Source of the DNA: Magnetofaba australis IT-1
Lineage (GTDB): Bacteria > Pseudomonadota > Magnetococcia > Magnetococcales > Magnetococcaceae
Length of the DNA: 64,000 nt
NCBI RefSeq assembly: GCF_002109495.1
Contig: NZ_LVJN01000004.1
Span: 1 to 64,000, forward strand
Direction of reading: 5' to 3'
A program made the position numbers and the translations under genes. The notes below the pieces were generated by a model. The model saw only the letters and a list, made by a program, of their open reading frames with translations. It was not told the origin of the DNA and ran no database searches. Shown here in pieces: positions 17,401 to 24,849 of this stretch. The first letter of the stretch is position 1. Every line of letters begins with the position of its first letter.

Positions 17401-18086
17401 TGCTGAATGATCAGCGCTTCGCCTGCGGCGTACTCAATGCGTTTGTCCAACTCCGCGCAGATCGCCAGGATACGCATCTCCAGGCTATTCAGACGCCGCC
17501 GCATCTCCATGCTCATGACCACTGCGGCGGCCAGGCCAACGCCAGCGGCAAGGAAATTGAGCCCCGAGAGAGAGAGAACCTGACGAATTGATTCGCGAAT
17601 TGCAGCGGAATCCTGCTGCGCTGCGTGTTGTAGCGCGGCGTACAGGCTGCCTGACAGCGCCGCCAACGACAGTAGCAGTCCCAGGCTAGCCAGCAGAATC
17701 GGAGCAGAGCGCATGCGCCGCATGTCGATATGCGGCGCCAATAGGGCGTTGATTTCAAAGTGGTCGCCTGGACGCGCCACGCTACGGACCGGTTGCGCGC
17801 CACTGACGTCAATAATCAGGGAGCCGTGGAATGCGCTCCAGGCTCGACCAATAACCGAATTGGCGCGTAGCTGAGCATCGGCCACAGGCGCCGCCTGGGC
17901 AAACTCTTCAGGGTCGACAGGGAGACCTTGCAGTTGGGATAGGGCTTTATTTAGCGCGCGACGGGCAGGCCGCAACTGGCCACCCACGAGTTGCAGCCAC
18001 TCCACCATGCCCCAGGCGATGACAACCAAAGCCAGGAGGTAGGGAGCATAGGGGTGATGAAACCAGGAGATGATCTGCTCGATCAT
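11430..18086 (-). CDS. Giant MotA/ZorA-like membrane protein with ~2000-residue helical tail
   Basis: 2218 aa. Membrane segments lie near residues 15-33, 119-142 (SAPILLASLGLLLSLAALSG) and 161-183 (LSGLNFLAAGVGLAAAVVMS). The pair after the cytoplasmic loop has the spacing and small-residue pattern of ZorA/MotA/ExbB cores. The remaining ~2030 residues are almost wholly Gln/Glu/Ala/Leu/Arg-rich and predicted to be helical or coiled coil, with a large internal duplication (about residues 1470-1633 and 1816-1974). Known ZorA proteins are several hundred residues long and have a shorter cytoplasmic tail. The start at 18086 follows GTGAGGAG at ideal spacing, overlapping the mamT stop. It forms a pair with the MotB/ZorB-like gene. 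Confidence 0.75.
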   Translation of the reverse strand: MIEQIISWFHHPYAPYLLALVVIAWGMVEWLQLVGGQLRPARRALNKALSQLQGLPVDPEEFAQAAPVADAQLRANSVIGRAWSAFHGSLIIDVSGAQPVRSVARPGDHFEINALLAPHIDMRRMRSAPILLASLGLLLSLAALSGSLYAALQHAAQQDSAAIRESIRQVLSLSGLNFLAAGVGLAAAVVMSMEMRRRLNSLEMRILAICAELDKRIEYAAGEALIIQQLQGGGAPIITPSSPWSANLPEKLAEQMAERLAQEIGGLMRGLSDQQNAQQGELAERIREGIAQAMRDARGDELTLLRNIFAQQGRAARWLEEQLGPQWREDAHSRDELLRGVIEQVAKSERLAAQEVSAAVRDLGRDLLEQAAHEEKRREQNALSQESALRSVSSALDAAPEQISSRLLGPLFEESAKLRDSWRAHSEQWIEALAQRCEKQTEETRALGSRMQALGDRMAQASEEGVERIIEALNRGDWWRGAFMEALAEQVQGAARSVCERLGGELGGVHQSLNQAHAALGEITQSVAQMGPEQWLGETRQWFAQERQQRDHASTQLREAMAGLQTNMAASKQTLLEAVGRQAQAMSDSRQAMQGWLDGFSEDLKLAVRLQGEETRPALTRVSNALARLEERMAQAPQSAWEALFDDWRAEQQNSEKRLSQTLERAVRELREQWRAAQQESDGGQMLQLAGKLDRALDLLSLQREPTSGASLEPVVNWLRDESARMADDNRRAIADALGELKGALESRDGDARENWGQLAQQLESLNTTGAAPLADGAADLSPILENHRQEMMSAYAQSRAQLEELASALRAQGAQRQTEERDTVMVLGARLDELSALLRDENQRLAQEAAQGAWERLRDESTQQMHAYQERLAAEMATLQQAIAQLREAEKQGVEQVTAHFSETIGALRQALPNWSDWSARSERLQESLREHAETLSQTVTSEITGLREILATWRAGEAPRADEATPAPLNGAHPELVTVMETRLGALDKRLEELLDAITAAPPQPESDEVPRAQGERHQDESQLNSVDLRDEWAAVVNRLADLEAVILTLPDAQELAARIQESAPPQEVAGSLDVAALDEAMARLGERLTETLQGLWTALHSEQETTQQPEAMAQISAQIAQLAQAPQSVDAEAMAAWSAQLQRITGQLESRMRAHEERMNNAVARLEAHDVAALGSLVREALSEFEAQWSAQEEGVDAEQLAERIQGMLTVTPANDSPSVGQALLNQLQAALNDLPEQLRQHAAEGIGQALDSSHARIQQEQAQNIVTFQAAVEKLHGAAEALESRAESLQAWRDEQSALSDAPQIKNVLDQALAGLREEIIEQMNRLRGTAEALNNQFKMPPSGGEVISLEPILAQLREEGERIASHHDQTLRAAMEAWGDKFNDHLNAQAERLAKLAGSMEQLSTQQPDLTPIQTLVAQLETRDSALTEPMIARIQTLFDELRAGWAEPARREQSALNTLSERMAQISQTLDARFEALKPERLEGVMTRLADELGGMAGGATWREMLEGIAAEVRERIVAETGQVGVLTSDLEHAVKSMQTQTQKLENDFLETAATLLQEEGRRQSAEGAAAVEVSLRELTAQAQAQWSEQSSLAQQLANSAAQVLERIAEQSQTLDIQSLQQMLSESMTQQVHQTQSALKALLAEQSEQTQSALMASLVEQSEQTQSTLTAAHAALSEQITQQSSGVDVAAINSVLSQTLNEATQQWRTSETRILDEIGRLGQTAQTQAEQLSDNWAQLQSAQTKAESAALARLAAIERALDENGAQTDESLMDALGESLDQLRAQLTERLEAERQPIAHLGDQVEKIGQTLEQRFEALAPERLTGVMERVSEALGGMGGGEQWRNVLEQMAADVRERIADETSQLGEINNGLQQTVAALQAKASDMESQFLDTALELLKEEGERFSQESVATVQSALAGLSQEVRSDVAAETQRMQALAQLVDAVAQRVADQEQSLDVNALAAQLGESMRVALQQTTERALEAQDVRLNASVVHLNQQMRGDIFSDMEGLTQQVVSAVKQLEEAPAKLSADAFEPVLGALREHNENLEQQRKQALELMLEEISVKIIASVSEQGGPMQRVIEELQSKLDNGVGAASEEIMDKLLMLAEAVTDLTESSDDMIEELADLDEPFMQLADFLHENAEGMRRTQESVRYLTEQFPLALADKLDEALQEGYLEEAKASWSESSDAPADRRHASDFEGLVRHFRNNDA

Positions 18087-18094
18087 GTTGCTCC

Positions 18095-18610
18095 TCACTT
18101 GGGAACTGGCATGGACACCACGATATCATGACACTTGATGCAACGACCTGCCGCAGGGTGTCTTCGGGTTGAATCCGGGCGAATTGGCGGCCCGATTTTG
18201 TGCAATGTAGAGGCCTGCTCCAATACTTTGCCCACCGGCGTAATCGGTTGACTACCCGGCGGCGCGCCTCCTCGAATCAGATGGCATTTCACGCAAGGCC
18301 CCCAATAGGGGTGTGGCAACTTGGCGTTGCGTGGAATCGTTGGTAGACGCTGCACCACCATTTTTGCCTGCGCCTTTTTCCGCGCTTTAGGAGAAACGGT
18401 CTCTGTCACGCTCTCTTGTAGTGTCGGTTGCGTGGGCGCTGGATATGAGCCGAAAATCTCACCGCGTATATAGCGCGGCAAGCGATCGGTGCTCCACTCA
18501 TTGAGCGTATCCTTGTACTTTACGTACATCAGCAAACCGGCTCCAAGAATCAGCAGCAGCACCAAGGCTCCCTGTAGAGGGCTGGTGCGTTTGGGGTTAG
18601 GGGGGCTCAT
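18095..18610 (-). CDS. mamT: MamT, magnetosome cytochrome with two magnetochrome motifs
   Basis: 171 aa. An N-terminal membrane anchor (GALVLLLILGAGLLMYV) is followed by a periplasmic or vesicle-lumen domain. Two CxxCH haem-binding motifs (CVKCH and CIKCH) sit in magnetochrome contexts (HPYWGPC, HPAAGRC). MamT is a c-type cytochrome thought to help balance Fe(II)/Fe(III) during magnetite growth. It lies seven bases after mamS, and its stop overlaps the ribosome site of the ZorA-like gene, so transcription and translation run straight into the motor-like block. Confidence 0.9.
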   Translation of the reverse strand: MSPPNPKRTSPLQGALVLLLILGAGLLMYVKYKDTLNEWSTDRLPRYIRGEIFGSYPAPTQPTLQESVTETVSPKARKKAQAKMVVQRLPTIPRNAKLPHPYWGPCVKCHLIRGGAPPGSQPITPVGKVLEQASTLHKIGPPIRPDSTRRHPAAGRCIKCHDIVVSMPVPK

Positions 18611-18616
18611 CTACGC

Positions 18617-19282
18617 TCACCGCAATTTGTTGGACCACAGGGCAAAGCCCTCGTCGTTGCGCAACTGGCAACGGCGTCCATTAATGGTGAACTCTTTGGC
18701 GTAGACCACAGGATCCCGCTTGTTGGCCCGATCGAATTTAAACCCCCGACCATTCACCTGAGCATCATGGCTGAGCGTACAGCCCATAAACTGTAAAAAC
18801 CATTTTGGCGCCACCGACACATGCAACTCCCGACCGCCTGGTTCCGTGACCCAAATATGGATCTGCTGATCGCGGCGCGGCAGCTCCGTTATCTGTTGTA
18901 TCGTCCCGCTAAAACGCTTGATTGGCGCGCGCTCAAACGGCATCAAGCCCGGTTGCGCCGGCGTGGCGCCATCCTGCTGTGTTGTTTTGGCCCCGGGGCC
19001 GCCAGCCGCCAACGCCGCATTGCGGCGCTGCTTGGTCACGTTCTGTTGCTGCGCCACTTGCAGCGCCTGCCCTTGCGGCAGCAACTCCGGCGGGGCGTTT
19101 TGCGGCGTCACCACCGTGCCCACGGGCGGCGGCGAGAAGCTCGCATTCCCGCTCCACGATTGCGGAGAAAACAGCGCATCCCGCCATCCTGTCGGCGCCA
19201 CGGCAAAAAGAGCGACCACGGCGAAGAACAGTATGGCCACAACGCCAATCCACTCTTCCAGCTTCATTTTTGGGGTTCCCAT
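18617..19282 (-). CDS. mamS: MamS, magnetosome crystal-maturation protein
   Basis: About 222 aa. An N-terminal membrane segment (WIGVVAILFFAVVALFAVAP) is followed by a Pro/Gln-rich linker and a C-terminal ~100-residue beta domain. That domain (FSGTIQQITELPRRD, VAPKWFLQFMGCTL, FTINGRRCQLRNDEGFALW) is clearly shared with the end of MamX in this window (VAPGWFLNQQQC, LSVNGAYCQLRDN). MamS has no CxxCH. The start is uncertain: ATG at 19282 (AGG upstream) or at 19267 (GGGA upstream); a TTG at 19300 is unlikely. It is the first gene after the mamB terminator, so it may have its own promoter in 19301-19430. Confidence 0.85.
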   Translation of the reverse strand: MGTPKMKLEEWIGVVAILFFAVVALFAVAPTGWRDALFSPQSWSGNASFSPPPVGTVVTPQNAPPELLPQGQALQVAQQQNVTKQRRNAALAAGGPGAKTTQQDGATPAQPGLMPFERAPIKRFSGTIQQITELPRRDQQIHIWVTEPGGRELHVSVAPKWFLQFMGCTLSHDAQVNGRGFKFDRANKRDPVVYAKEFTINGRRCQLRNDEGFALWSNKLR

Positions 19283-19429
19283 TTGGGCCTGTTGGCGCAA
19301 TACGCCGTTAATTTGACGCTAACCTCTTACAGCAAACGTTAAATATAACAGCATGCAAGCGCATCGGGAACCAATCCTTAAACCAAGCGCCGACGTCAGC
19401 TTAGCGAAACGCAAAATTCAAGCCAAGAT

Positions 19430-19474
19430 AAACAGAAAAAAGAAAGCGCCGCGTGGACATACGCGGCGCTTTCT
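19430..19474 (-). terminator. Intrinsic terminator downstream of mamB
   Basis: A perfect 14-bp inverted repeat (AGAAAGCGCCGCGT, 6-base loop, its complement) spans 19441-19474. Read on the minus strand, a run of six T follows. It lies 36 bases past the mamB stop and before mamS, so it should end, or partly end, the mamH-mamB transcript. Confidence 0.85.
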
Positions 19475-19509
19475 CAGCATCAGGTGGCGGTGAACTGGCG
19501 TTGAAGCGG

Positions 19510-20391
19510 CTAAACGCCCTCTTCAACTGGAGTAAGAAACACTTCAAGTTGCCCAATATGGTCGATTTCACGCATCACTTGCTGCTTGAGCAGATCAACA
19601 ATGAGGTCCCCTTCATACACTTTCAGATCCGCTGGCACATGGACGTTTACCTCCACATGGAGATCTTCGCCCAGGGTGCGCGCCCGCATATACGAGATGC
19701 CCATTACCCCCTTGGCCTTGGATACCACATTATAGATCGACTGTAGCTCATCCATCTCCGGCGAGGCGTCCATCAATCCATCAATGGCGTCAACATTCAG
19801 CTCAACCCCAATGCGGATCACCATTAGTGACACCATCAACGCCGCCAACGGGTCAGCGATGGGAAATCCAAAGGTAGCGAAAACAATCCCCACCAGCACC
19901 GCAATGGAGGAGTAGGCGTCGGAGCGGTTATCCCAGGCGTTGGCCATGATGGCGGGGCTGTTATTTTCTCGCCCGACGCAGCTCTGATAACGAAACATCA
20001 GTTCATTCATAGCCACTGAGATGGCGGCGCCGACGATCGCGATTCGATCCGGCGCGCCGTAGTCGCCGGTATAGATCGCTCTGATGGCGTCGATCAGAAT
20101 GAAGATTGCCCCAATAATAAGAATCGTGCCCACAATGGACGAAGAGATGAACTGGATTTTGCCGTGACCATAGTGATGGTCAGAGTCCGCCGGTTTGTTG
20201 GAAACCTTGAGACTGACCATGGTCACCGAGGAGGCGATCACATCCGCCGACGAGTGGAATGCATCCGCAACCAGCGCCTGACAACCGGATAAAACGCCCA
20301 GCGTGCCTTTGTAGAACACTAGGAACACGTTGGTGAAAATGGAGAACCACGTCACCTGGTCCCGACACTCTTTACACTCGTCATACTTCAT
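19510..20391 (-). CDS. mamB: MamB, magnetosome CDF iron transporter
   Basis: 293 aa, the usual length. It is a cation diffusion facilitator with the MamB-type N-terminal CxxC (ECKEC), the metal-site signature ADAFHSSAD in TM2, DHHYGHGK after it, and a C-terminal cytoplasmic metal-sensing domain (VDAIDGLMDASPEMDEL). MamB is essential for vesicle formation and moves Fe(II) into the magnetosome, stabilised by MamM. Its start overlaps the end of mamQ by 4 bases. It is the last gene before the strong terminator at 19430-19474. Confidence 0.95.
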   Translation of the reverse strand: MKYDECKECRDQVTWFSIFTNVFLVFYKGTLGVLSGCQALVADAFHSSADVIASSVTMVSLKVSNKPADSDHHYGHGKIQFISSSIVGTILIIGAIFILIDAIRAIYTGDYGAPDRIAIVGAAISVAMNELMFRYQSCVGRENNSPAIMANAWDNRSDAYSSIAVLVGIVFATFGFPIADPLAALMVSLMVIRIGVELNVDAIDGLMDASPEMDELQSIYNVVSKAKGVMGISYMRARTLGEDLHVEVNVHVPADLKVYEGDLIVDLLKQQVMREIDHIGQLEVFLTPVEEGV

Positions 20392-21281
20392 GGCGTAGCG
20401 CCCTTGTCAGCTCCGGCGGCGGGACGCGGCGCCGGGTTGGATTGCATGGCTGCGCCCGTTTCGCTAGGCAGCAGACGTTTAAAGATCTCCGGCGACGCTT
20501 TGGGCACAAAGAATGTGCTCTCTGGATGGTCTGTACGCACAGCAAAGTAATCATAGCGCTCAAAGCTAGTCACTTTGGCCAGAATATACCACGGAAAGGA
20601 GGAGATCAGGGTGTTGTAGATACGCACCTCTTCATTGTACTCGTCGCGCCGCATGGAGATACGGTTCTCCATCTCCACCATTTTATCCATCAACTGCTGA
20701 TAGGTGACAGAAGCTGTGATATTTGGGTACTGCTCCACAATGGCCAGCAGCTTGGCCAATGGCGCGCCGCCCCCTTCTGGATTGATGCCCAGCATGTTGG
20801 CCAGCATCGACTGGGTTTTTGGATCGGCTCTTTTAGGCTCCGCCTCCACAGGCTCTGGTGGCGGCTTGGCTTCTGAATCCCCCTCGCGCCCCACATCCTT
20901 GCGGGTGGTGGCGACATAGCGATACACCTCCTGCTCCAACGCCGCATGATTGAGCGCCACATTGACCAGATTGGCAAACAGATTTTTACGCCGTTGCAGC
21001 ACATCTTCCACATGGCCACGAGCGGAAAGAACCCGCTCTTCAAGCGTCACGAAACGGTTGAAATTATACAGTGTGGTCACGCCAAAAATCAGGACTGAGA
21101 TAAACGACATGGCGACGATTAAAGCGCGTGACTTGATCGGCGGCAGATGCAGTTTCTTGGCCTCAAACTCCGCCCGGTGCATCTCGTTCATCAGCCGCTT
21201 CATGCGTCGCAGACGCTCACTGTTGAGCATCTCCGATTCGAGCGACTCGAACCCGTCCATATCGTTGCTATTTTGCGCCAT
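20388..21281 (-). CDS. mamQ: MamQ, LemA-family magnetosome protein
   Basis: 297 aa. One membrane segment near residues 48-70 (ALIVAMSFISVLIFGVTTLYNF) is followed by a LemA-type helical domain with FVTLEERVLSARGHVEDVLQRR, QYPNITASVTYQQLMDKMVEMENRISMRRDEYNE and VRIYNTLISSFPW. MamQ is needed for magnetosome membrane invagination. A short acidic/Pro-rich insert occurs between the helices (PPPEPVEAEPKRADPK). It overlaps mamB by 4 bases. Confidence 0.93.
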   Translation of the reverse strand: MAQNSNDMDGFESLESEMLNSERLRRMKRLMNEMHRAEFEAKKLHLPPIKSRALIVAMSFISVLIFGVTTLYNFNRFVTLEERVLSARGHVEDVLQRRKNLFANLVNVALNHAALEQEVYRYVATTRKDVGREGDSEAKPPPEPVEAEPKRADPKTQSMLANMLGINPEGGGAPLAKLLAIVEQYPNITASVTYQQLMDKMVEMENRISMRRDEYNEEVRIYNTLISSFPWYILAKVTSFERYDYFAVRTDHPESTFFVPKASPEIFKRLLPSETGAAMQSNPAPRPAAGADKGATP

Positions 21282-21346
21282 TTCTCGTGTTTTCTGATTC
21301 GATGATATTCATATCGCCCAATGGCCTTGACGTTAGGCAGTGGATA

Positions 21347-23296
21347 TCAGATCTCATCGACTCTTAAGTCGTCCAGAATATCCACTCGGCGCCGCACCGT
21401 TGAAGGCGTACGCGTCCGCCCCTCCTCCAGCGTTGCGTCGATCGCCGGTTCCACTTCGCGCAGAGACGGCTTATGACCGGTAAAACGCGCAGCTAGAACC
21501 ACTCTTGCCGGGTGATGAGGAAACAGCGCACACGCTTTCCGCCAAGCCCTTTTCGCTGCGCGCTCCCGCCCTTCCGCATGCAACGCCAGCGCGCGACAAT
21601 AGCACAATACTGGCCGACGTGTCTTGGACTGCGTCGTCAAGCGCGTCACCAGTTTCAGGGCGACGCTGGCTTGCTCCTGATCACACAGCAGTATTGTCAA
21701 CTCTAACACCAACGACATTTCAGAGAGTGTAATACGCACGGCTGCGCGCTGTAGGGCCAGGATTGCTGGTTCTGTTTGGCGGAGCTGGAGTTGGCACTTC
21801 GCCGTCATCACCCACCCCTCGGCCGCCAAATCACCCCGTTGCGCTGCGCCCAGGAGCCAAGTCAAGGCCTCCTCATGGCGCTGCTGCGCCAAGGCGCGCT
21901 TACCCTGCAATACCCCATAATCCATCCGCAGCGCGCTCATCTCATCAAGCACGCCCAAATACCAGTTGATGGAGCCTTCGGCCATGCGCTGTAAAGCCAA
22001 GCCCATGCCCCCCAAAGCAAACCGCCAGGGTAGCCAAGTGGGGGCATTCAAATCATGGCGCTCAACCAAAGGGTCTATTTCTGGAGCGGCGCTCTGTGCG
22101 GCTTGCGTCGTTTTGAGCACCTCAGAACGGGCAGTGTCGGGTTTAAGATCCGCAGAGTCGTCAGTCGTTGAATCGTGGCCTTTTTGGTCCAAATCATCGG
22201 CCACTATAGCGGGCGATGCCGCCTCTGCGCGCGCGGCGACAAACACCGCCTCAAATGGCGCCACTTCCACCGCCAGATAGCGCAACTCAGCCTCTTCAGG
22301 CGTCCGATAGGGCTGTGGTGAGACCGTCTCAACGCTTGGCGGTGGCGTTTGCGCTATGCCTGGTGTGGCCGACTCTTCGGACGCATGCGATTTTTGCTTC
22401 AGGACAGATCGTCGGCGCTCGGTTCGCTTGTCATCAAACAGCGCATCCATCTTGTCGAGCAACGCATCAATATCGCCCCCCTGATCCGCTAAACGGCCAT
22501 TGGGGTAAACAGGCGTTGAGCTGTTGAAGTGTGTATCGCGCTTTGCGCCTTGCACAGATGAATCTCTGGTGCTGTTAGCAGGCGCGTTTAAATGACCAAG
22601 CCATGCGCCTAGACGATGTGTCGCGCTCTGCTGCGGCGCCAGCAGATTCAGATCGCCAGTGGCCGATGTGCTCTCCTCTTGGTGCGCGGAAGACTCCGAT
22701 GGGCGGGATTGTAAATCCGCCAATGCATCCAATGGGGCCACCATCTCGTCCAACACGCGCCAGGCTTGCTCAGAGCGACGCGTTAGCATTGCCACCTCAT
22801 CGCGTTGACGCGTTGCAGTCAGAAGCGCTTTTAGTCTTTCTGGCGTTCTGCGTTTAGACGTTTGAGGCCTCTGGGAGGGTGTGTCGCTGTGTGGAGTTTG
22901 GGGGTGGGCGACCCTTTCCACTGCGCTCGAATGCGGCGCAGCAACCACCGTTTCCAGCTCAGAGGTGATCAATCGTAGTTGCGGCGGCGCATGCCGTTGG
23001 CGTTGCGCGACCCGAGGCTCCGCACGCGGGGATAGGGTTTGTGTATGGCGTAGCGATTGCTCTGTCGCAGGCCAAACGTCTTCTGGGAAGTCAAAGGGTT
23101 GCAGGCGCGGTAAGCGCCCCTTGGCACTGCTTTGAATCTCCTGCAGGAGATCCTCTAGTGCGCTCTCAAAGGATTGGCCTGACGCTGAAACAATGCTTAA
23201 ATCGACTGGCGCATTGCCGCACTCAAAACCGGTCAGCTGCGGCAGCGTCGCATCCTTCAGGTTCATGAGCGTAAAACGCTCTTGAGCGACGGCCAT
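21347..23296 (-). CDS. Unrecognised 649-aa protein with C-terminal helical repeats, between mamA and mamQ
   Basis: The first ~60 residues look folded (MNLKDATLPQLTGFECGNAP). About 350 residues of low-complexity Gln/Ser/Pro/Thr-rich, probably disordered, sequence follow. From about residue 440 there are TPR/Sel1-like helical pairs: ALAQQRHEEALTWLLGAAQRGD, CQLQLRQTEPAILALQRAA and CRALALHAEGRERAAKRAWRKACALFPHHP. There is no signal peptide or membrane segment. It starts 5 bases after the mamA stop and sits inside the mam operon, so a role beside the TPR protein MamA (coat or scaffold on the vesicle) is plausible but inferred. Confidence 0.7.
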   Translation of the reverse strand: MAVAQERFTLMNLKDATLPQLTGFECGNAPVDLSIVSASGQSFESALEDLLQEIQSSAKGRLPRLQPFDFPEDVWPATEQSLRHTQTLSPRAEPRVAQRQRHAPPQLRLITSELETVVAAPHSSAVERVAHPQTPHSDTPSQRPQTSKRRTPERLKALLTATRQRDEVAMLTRRSEQAWRVLDEMVAPLDALADLQSRPSESSAHQEESTSATGDLNLLAPQQSATHRLGAWLGHLNAPANSTRDSSVQGAKRDTHFNSSTPVYPNGRLADQGGDIDALLDKMDALFDDKRTERRRSVLKQKSHASEESATPGIAQTPPPSVETVSPQPYRTPEEAELRYLAVEVAPFEAVFVAARAEAASPAIVADDLDQKGHDSTTDDSADLKPDTARSEVLKTTQAAQSAAPEIDPLVERHDLNAPTWLPWRFALGGMGLALQRMAEGSINWYLGVLDEMSALRMDYGVLQGKRALAQQRHEEALTWLLGAAQRGDLAAEGWVMTAKCQLQLRQTEPAILALQRAAVRITLSEMSLVLELTILLCDQEQASVALKLVTRLTTQSKTRRPVLCYCRALALHAEGRERAAKRAWRKACALFPHHPARVVLAARFTGHKPSLREVEPAIDATLEEGRTRTPSTVRRRVDILDDLRVDEI

Positions 23297-23301
23297 GACG
23301 T

Positions 23302-23961
23302 TTAGCCGACTTGCTGCTTATCTTCAAGCTGCGCGGCGTGCTTAAACAGCTGCACGGCTTGATCGTGTTTGCCCAACTGCTCCAGCGAGAAACCCTGGGC
23401 GCGATACACTCGGGGCTCTTCAGGGCGGATCTTCATCGCGCGCTGAAACGCTTCTACCGCCTCTTCATAGCGTTCCAGATTATCCAGCGCCACACCCAAA
23501 CGATAGTTGAGGTTGAAGTTGTCGGGCATCTGTTCGCATGCTGCGCTGAGCACGCCAACCGCCTCTTCATAGTTTTTGGTCTGGATATAGGCCATCCCTA
23601 AAATGGAACTGACTTTGCCATCTTGCGTATCTTTGGCGTACAGACGCTCCAAAATCTCAATAGCAGCCAGGGGCTTCTCCAGCTTTAAGTAGCAAAACGC
23701 TAGATGGAATGCGGCCTCATCATCAGCTGGATAAGCCTCAACCACGCCTTCAAGCACGCTCAGCGCCTGCACGTATCGCCCTTGCTTGGTGTATTTGATG
23801 CCGATATCGCGAAAATATTCGGCGCGCACGCTGTTGTCCAAGCTGAAAAAGCGCTCATACCATGTGATGGCGCCGGCATTCAATCGCAGCAGCACCTGCT
23901 TGCCGGTATGCATAAAAAAGCCCAGTTCATCCCAGACTGAACCTTTAGAAAATTTGCTCAT
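23302..23961 (-). CDS. mamA: MamA, TPR scaffold protein of the magnetosome surface
   Basis: 219 aa, usual length, made of about five TPR units: YFRDIGIKYTKQGRYVQALSVLEG, AAFHLAFCYLKLEKPLAAIEILE, SSILGMAYIQTKNYEEAVGVLS, LNYRLGVALDNLERYEEAVEAFQ and RVYRAQGFSLEQLGKHDQAVQLFK. MamA self-assembles as a coat on the cytoplasmic face of magnetosomes. It sits between mamP and the 649-aa gene in the conserved O-P-A-Q-B context. Confidence 0.93.
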   Translation of the reverse strand: MSKFSKGSVWDELGFFMHTGKQVLLRLNAGAITWYERFFSLDNSVRAEYFRDIGIKYTKQGRYVQALSVLEGVVEAYPADDEAAFHLAFCYLKLEKPLAAIEILERLYAKDTQDGKVSSILGMAYIQTKNYEEAVGVLSAACEQMPDNFNLNYRLGVALDNLERYEEAVEAFQRAMKIRPEEPRVYRAQGFSLEQLGKHDQAVQLFKHAAQLEDKQQVG

Positions 23962-24057
23962 GGTTTCACCTTACCACCCATTTGCTACAGACAGGCATTC
24001 GCTCGACGCCTTGCACACGAAGGTTTTAGAACAGATTTCTTAGGGACTCCACAGCGC

Positions 24058-24849
24058 TTAAGGCACAATGGCATGGCACGCCGCACAGGGTCCTCGGTCA
24101 CGGTGTGGGCGCTGCGCCCCTTGGCGGATTGGCCCAGGTGGTAGAATAATCAGATCCGGATCCGGCATGGTCCCCTTGTTGGGGCTGATGGCGTGACAAC
24201 TGGTGCACGGACCCCGGTACGGATGCGGCATGATATCTCCGGCCTGAATCATCGGCGCCGTTTCCACCTGCGCCAACCCGACATTCTTATCGGCTGAGAG
24301 CGTAAAGGTGTACAGTCTTCCTTTACGATAAGCGGTCAGATTAATCTGTTCGCGCATCTGCAAGCGGCGCGACTCCTCTTGAAACGCTTTCAAGTTGTCC
24401 ACCGCGCGCCCATTGACGCCTACAATCACATCACCTGCCTGCAATCCGCTCAGTGCCGCATTCAAGCTCACTTCATCCACCAAAAGCCCGCTTAGGTCCA
24501 ATGGCAGCTTCAGTTTTCGCTTCAACTCCAGCGTCAAAGGCAACGCCTCAAGCCCTTGCCAGTGCGCCTCAGAGAGCTGGATGTCCGGTGCAACGAATGC
24601 GCCTGAGCGGGTTGGGTCCGTTGGCATCGGAGCGCGCTGACGCGCAGGCTGTTCGGCGCCGGGCGTAAACGCCACAGACAAGCCCATAACAGGCTCCGCT
24701 CCTTGATTGGCGATGGGAGCCGTTATGGCGCTCTCCGTCGGCGCTGGCGTTACCGTCAGGTCCGATCCCGGCAGATCGAAAATACTCGACGCCACAAGAA
24801 TGGCCAGCAACAAGAAGCCAACTGCGACAATGGTGGTTCCAGACGGCAT
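24058..24849 (-). CDS. mamP: MamP, PDZ and double-magnetochrome iron oxidase
   Basis: 263 aa from the ATG at 24849, which overlaps the mamO stop by one base (TGATG). A longer frame to 24945 would overlap mamO by 97 bases and delay the membrane segment. An N-terminal membrane anchor is followed by a PDZ domain ([29 protein letters not shown]) and two magnetochrome motifs, CTSCH and CAACH, each in an R/PHxxRGPC context. MamP is known to oxidise Fe(II) and to control crystal size and number. Confidence 0.93.
   Translation of the reverse strand: MPSGTTIVAVGFLLLAILVASSIFDLPGSDLTVTPAPTESAITAPIANQGAEPVMGLSVAFTPGAEQPARQRAPMPTDPTRSGAFVAPDIQLSEAHWQGLEALPLTLELKRKLKLPLDLSGLLVDEVSLNAALSGLQAGDVIVGVNGRAVDNLKAFQEESRRLQMREQINLTAYRKGRLYTFTLSADKNVGLAQVETAPMIQAGDIMPHPYRGPCTSCHAISPNKGTMPDPDLIILPPGPIRQGAQRPHRDRGPCAACHAIVP

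Noticed and set aside
10624-18086. A complete Zorya phage-defence system
   Set aside because: The A and B parts look Zor-like, but no ZorC, ZorD or ZorE helicase/nuclease partner is present in the window. The neighbours are PilZ-, SPOR- and TPR-type proteins, so a defence call is not supported.
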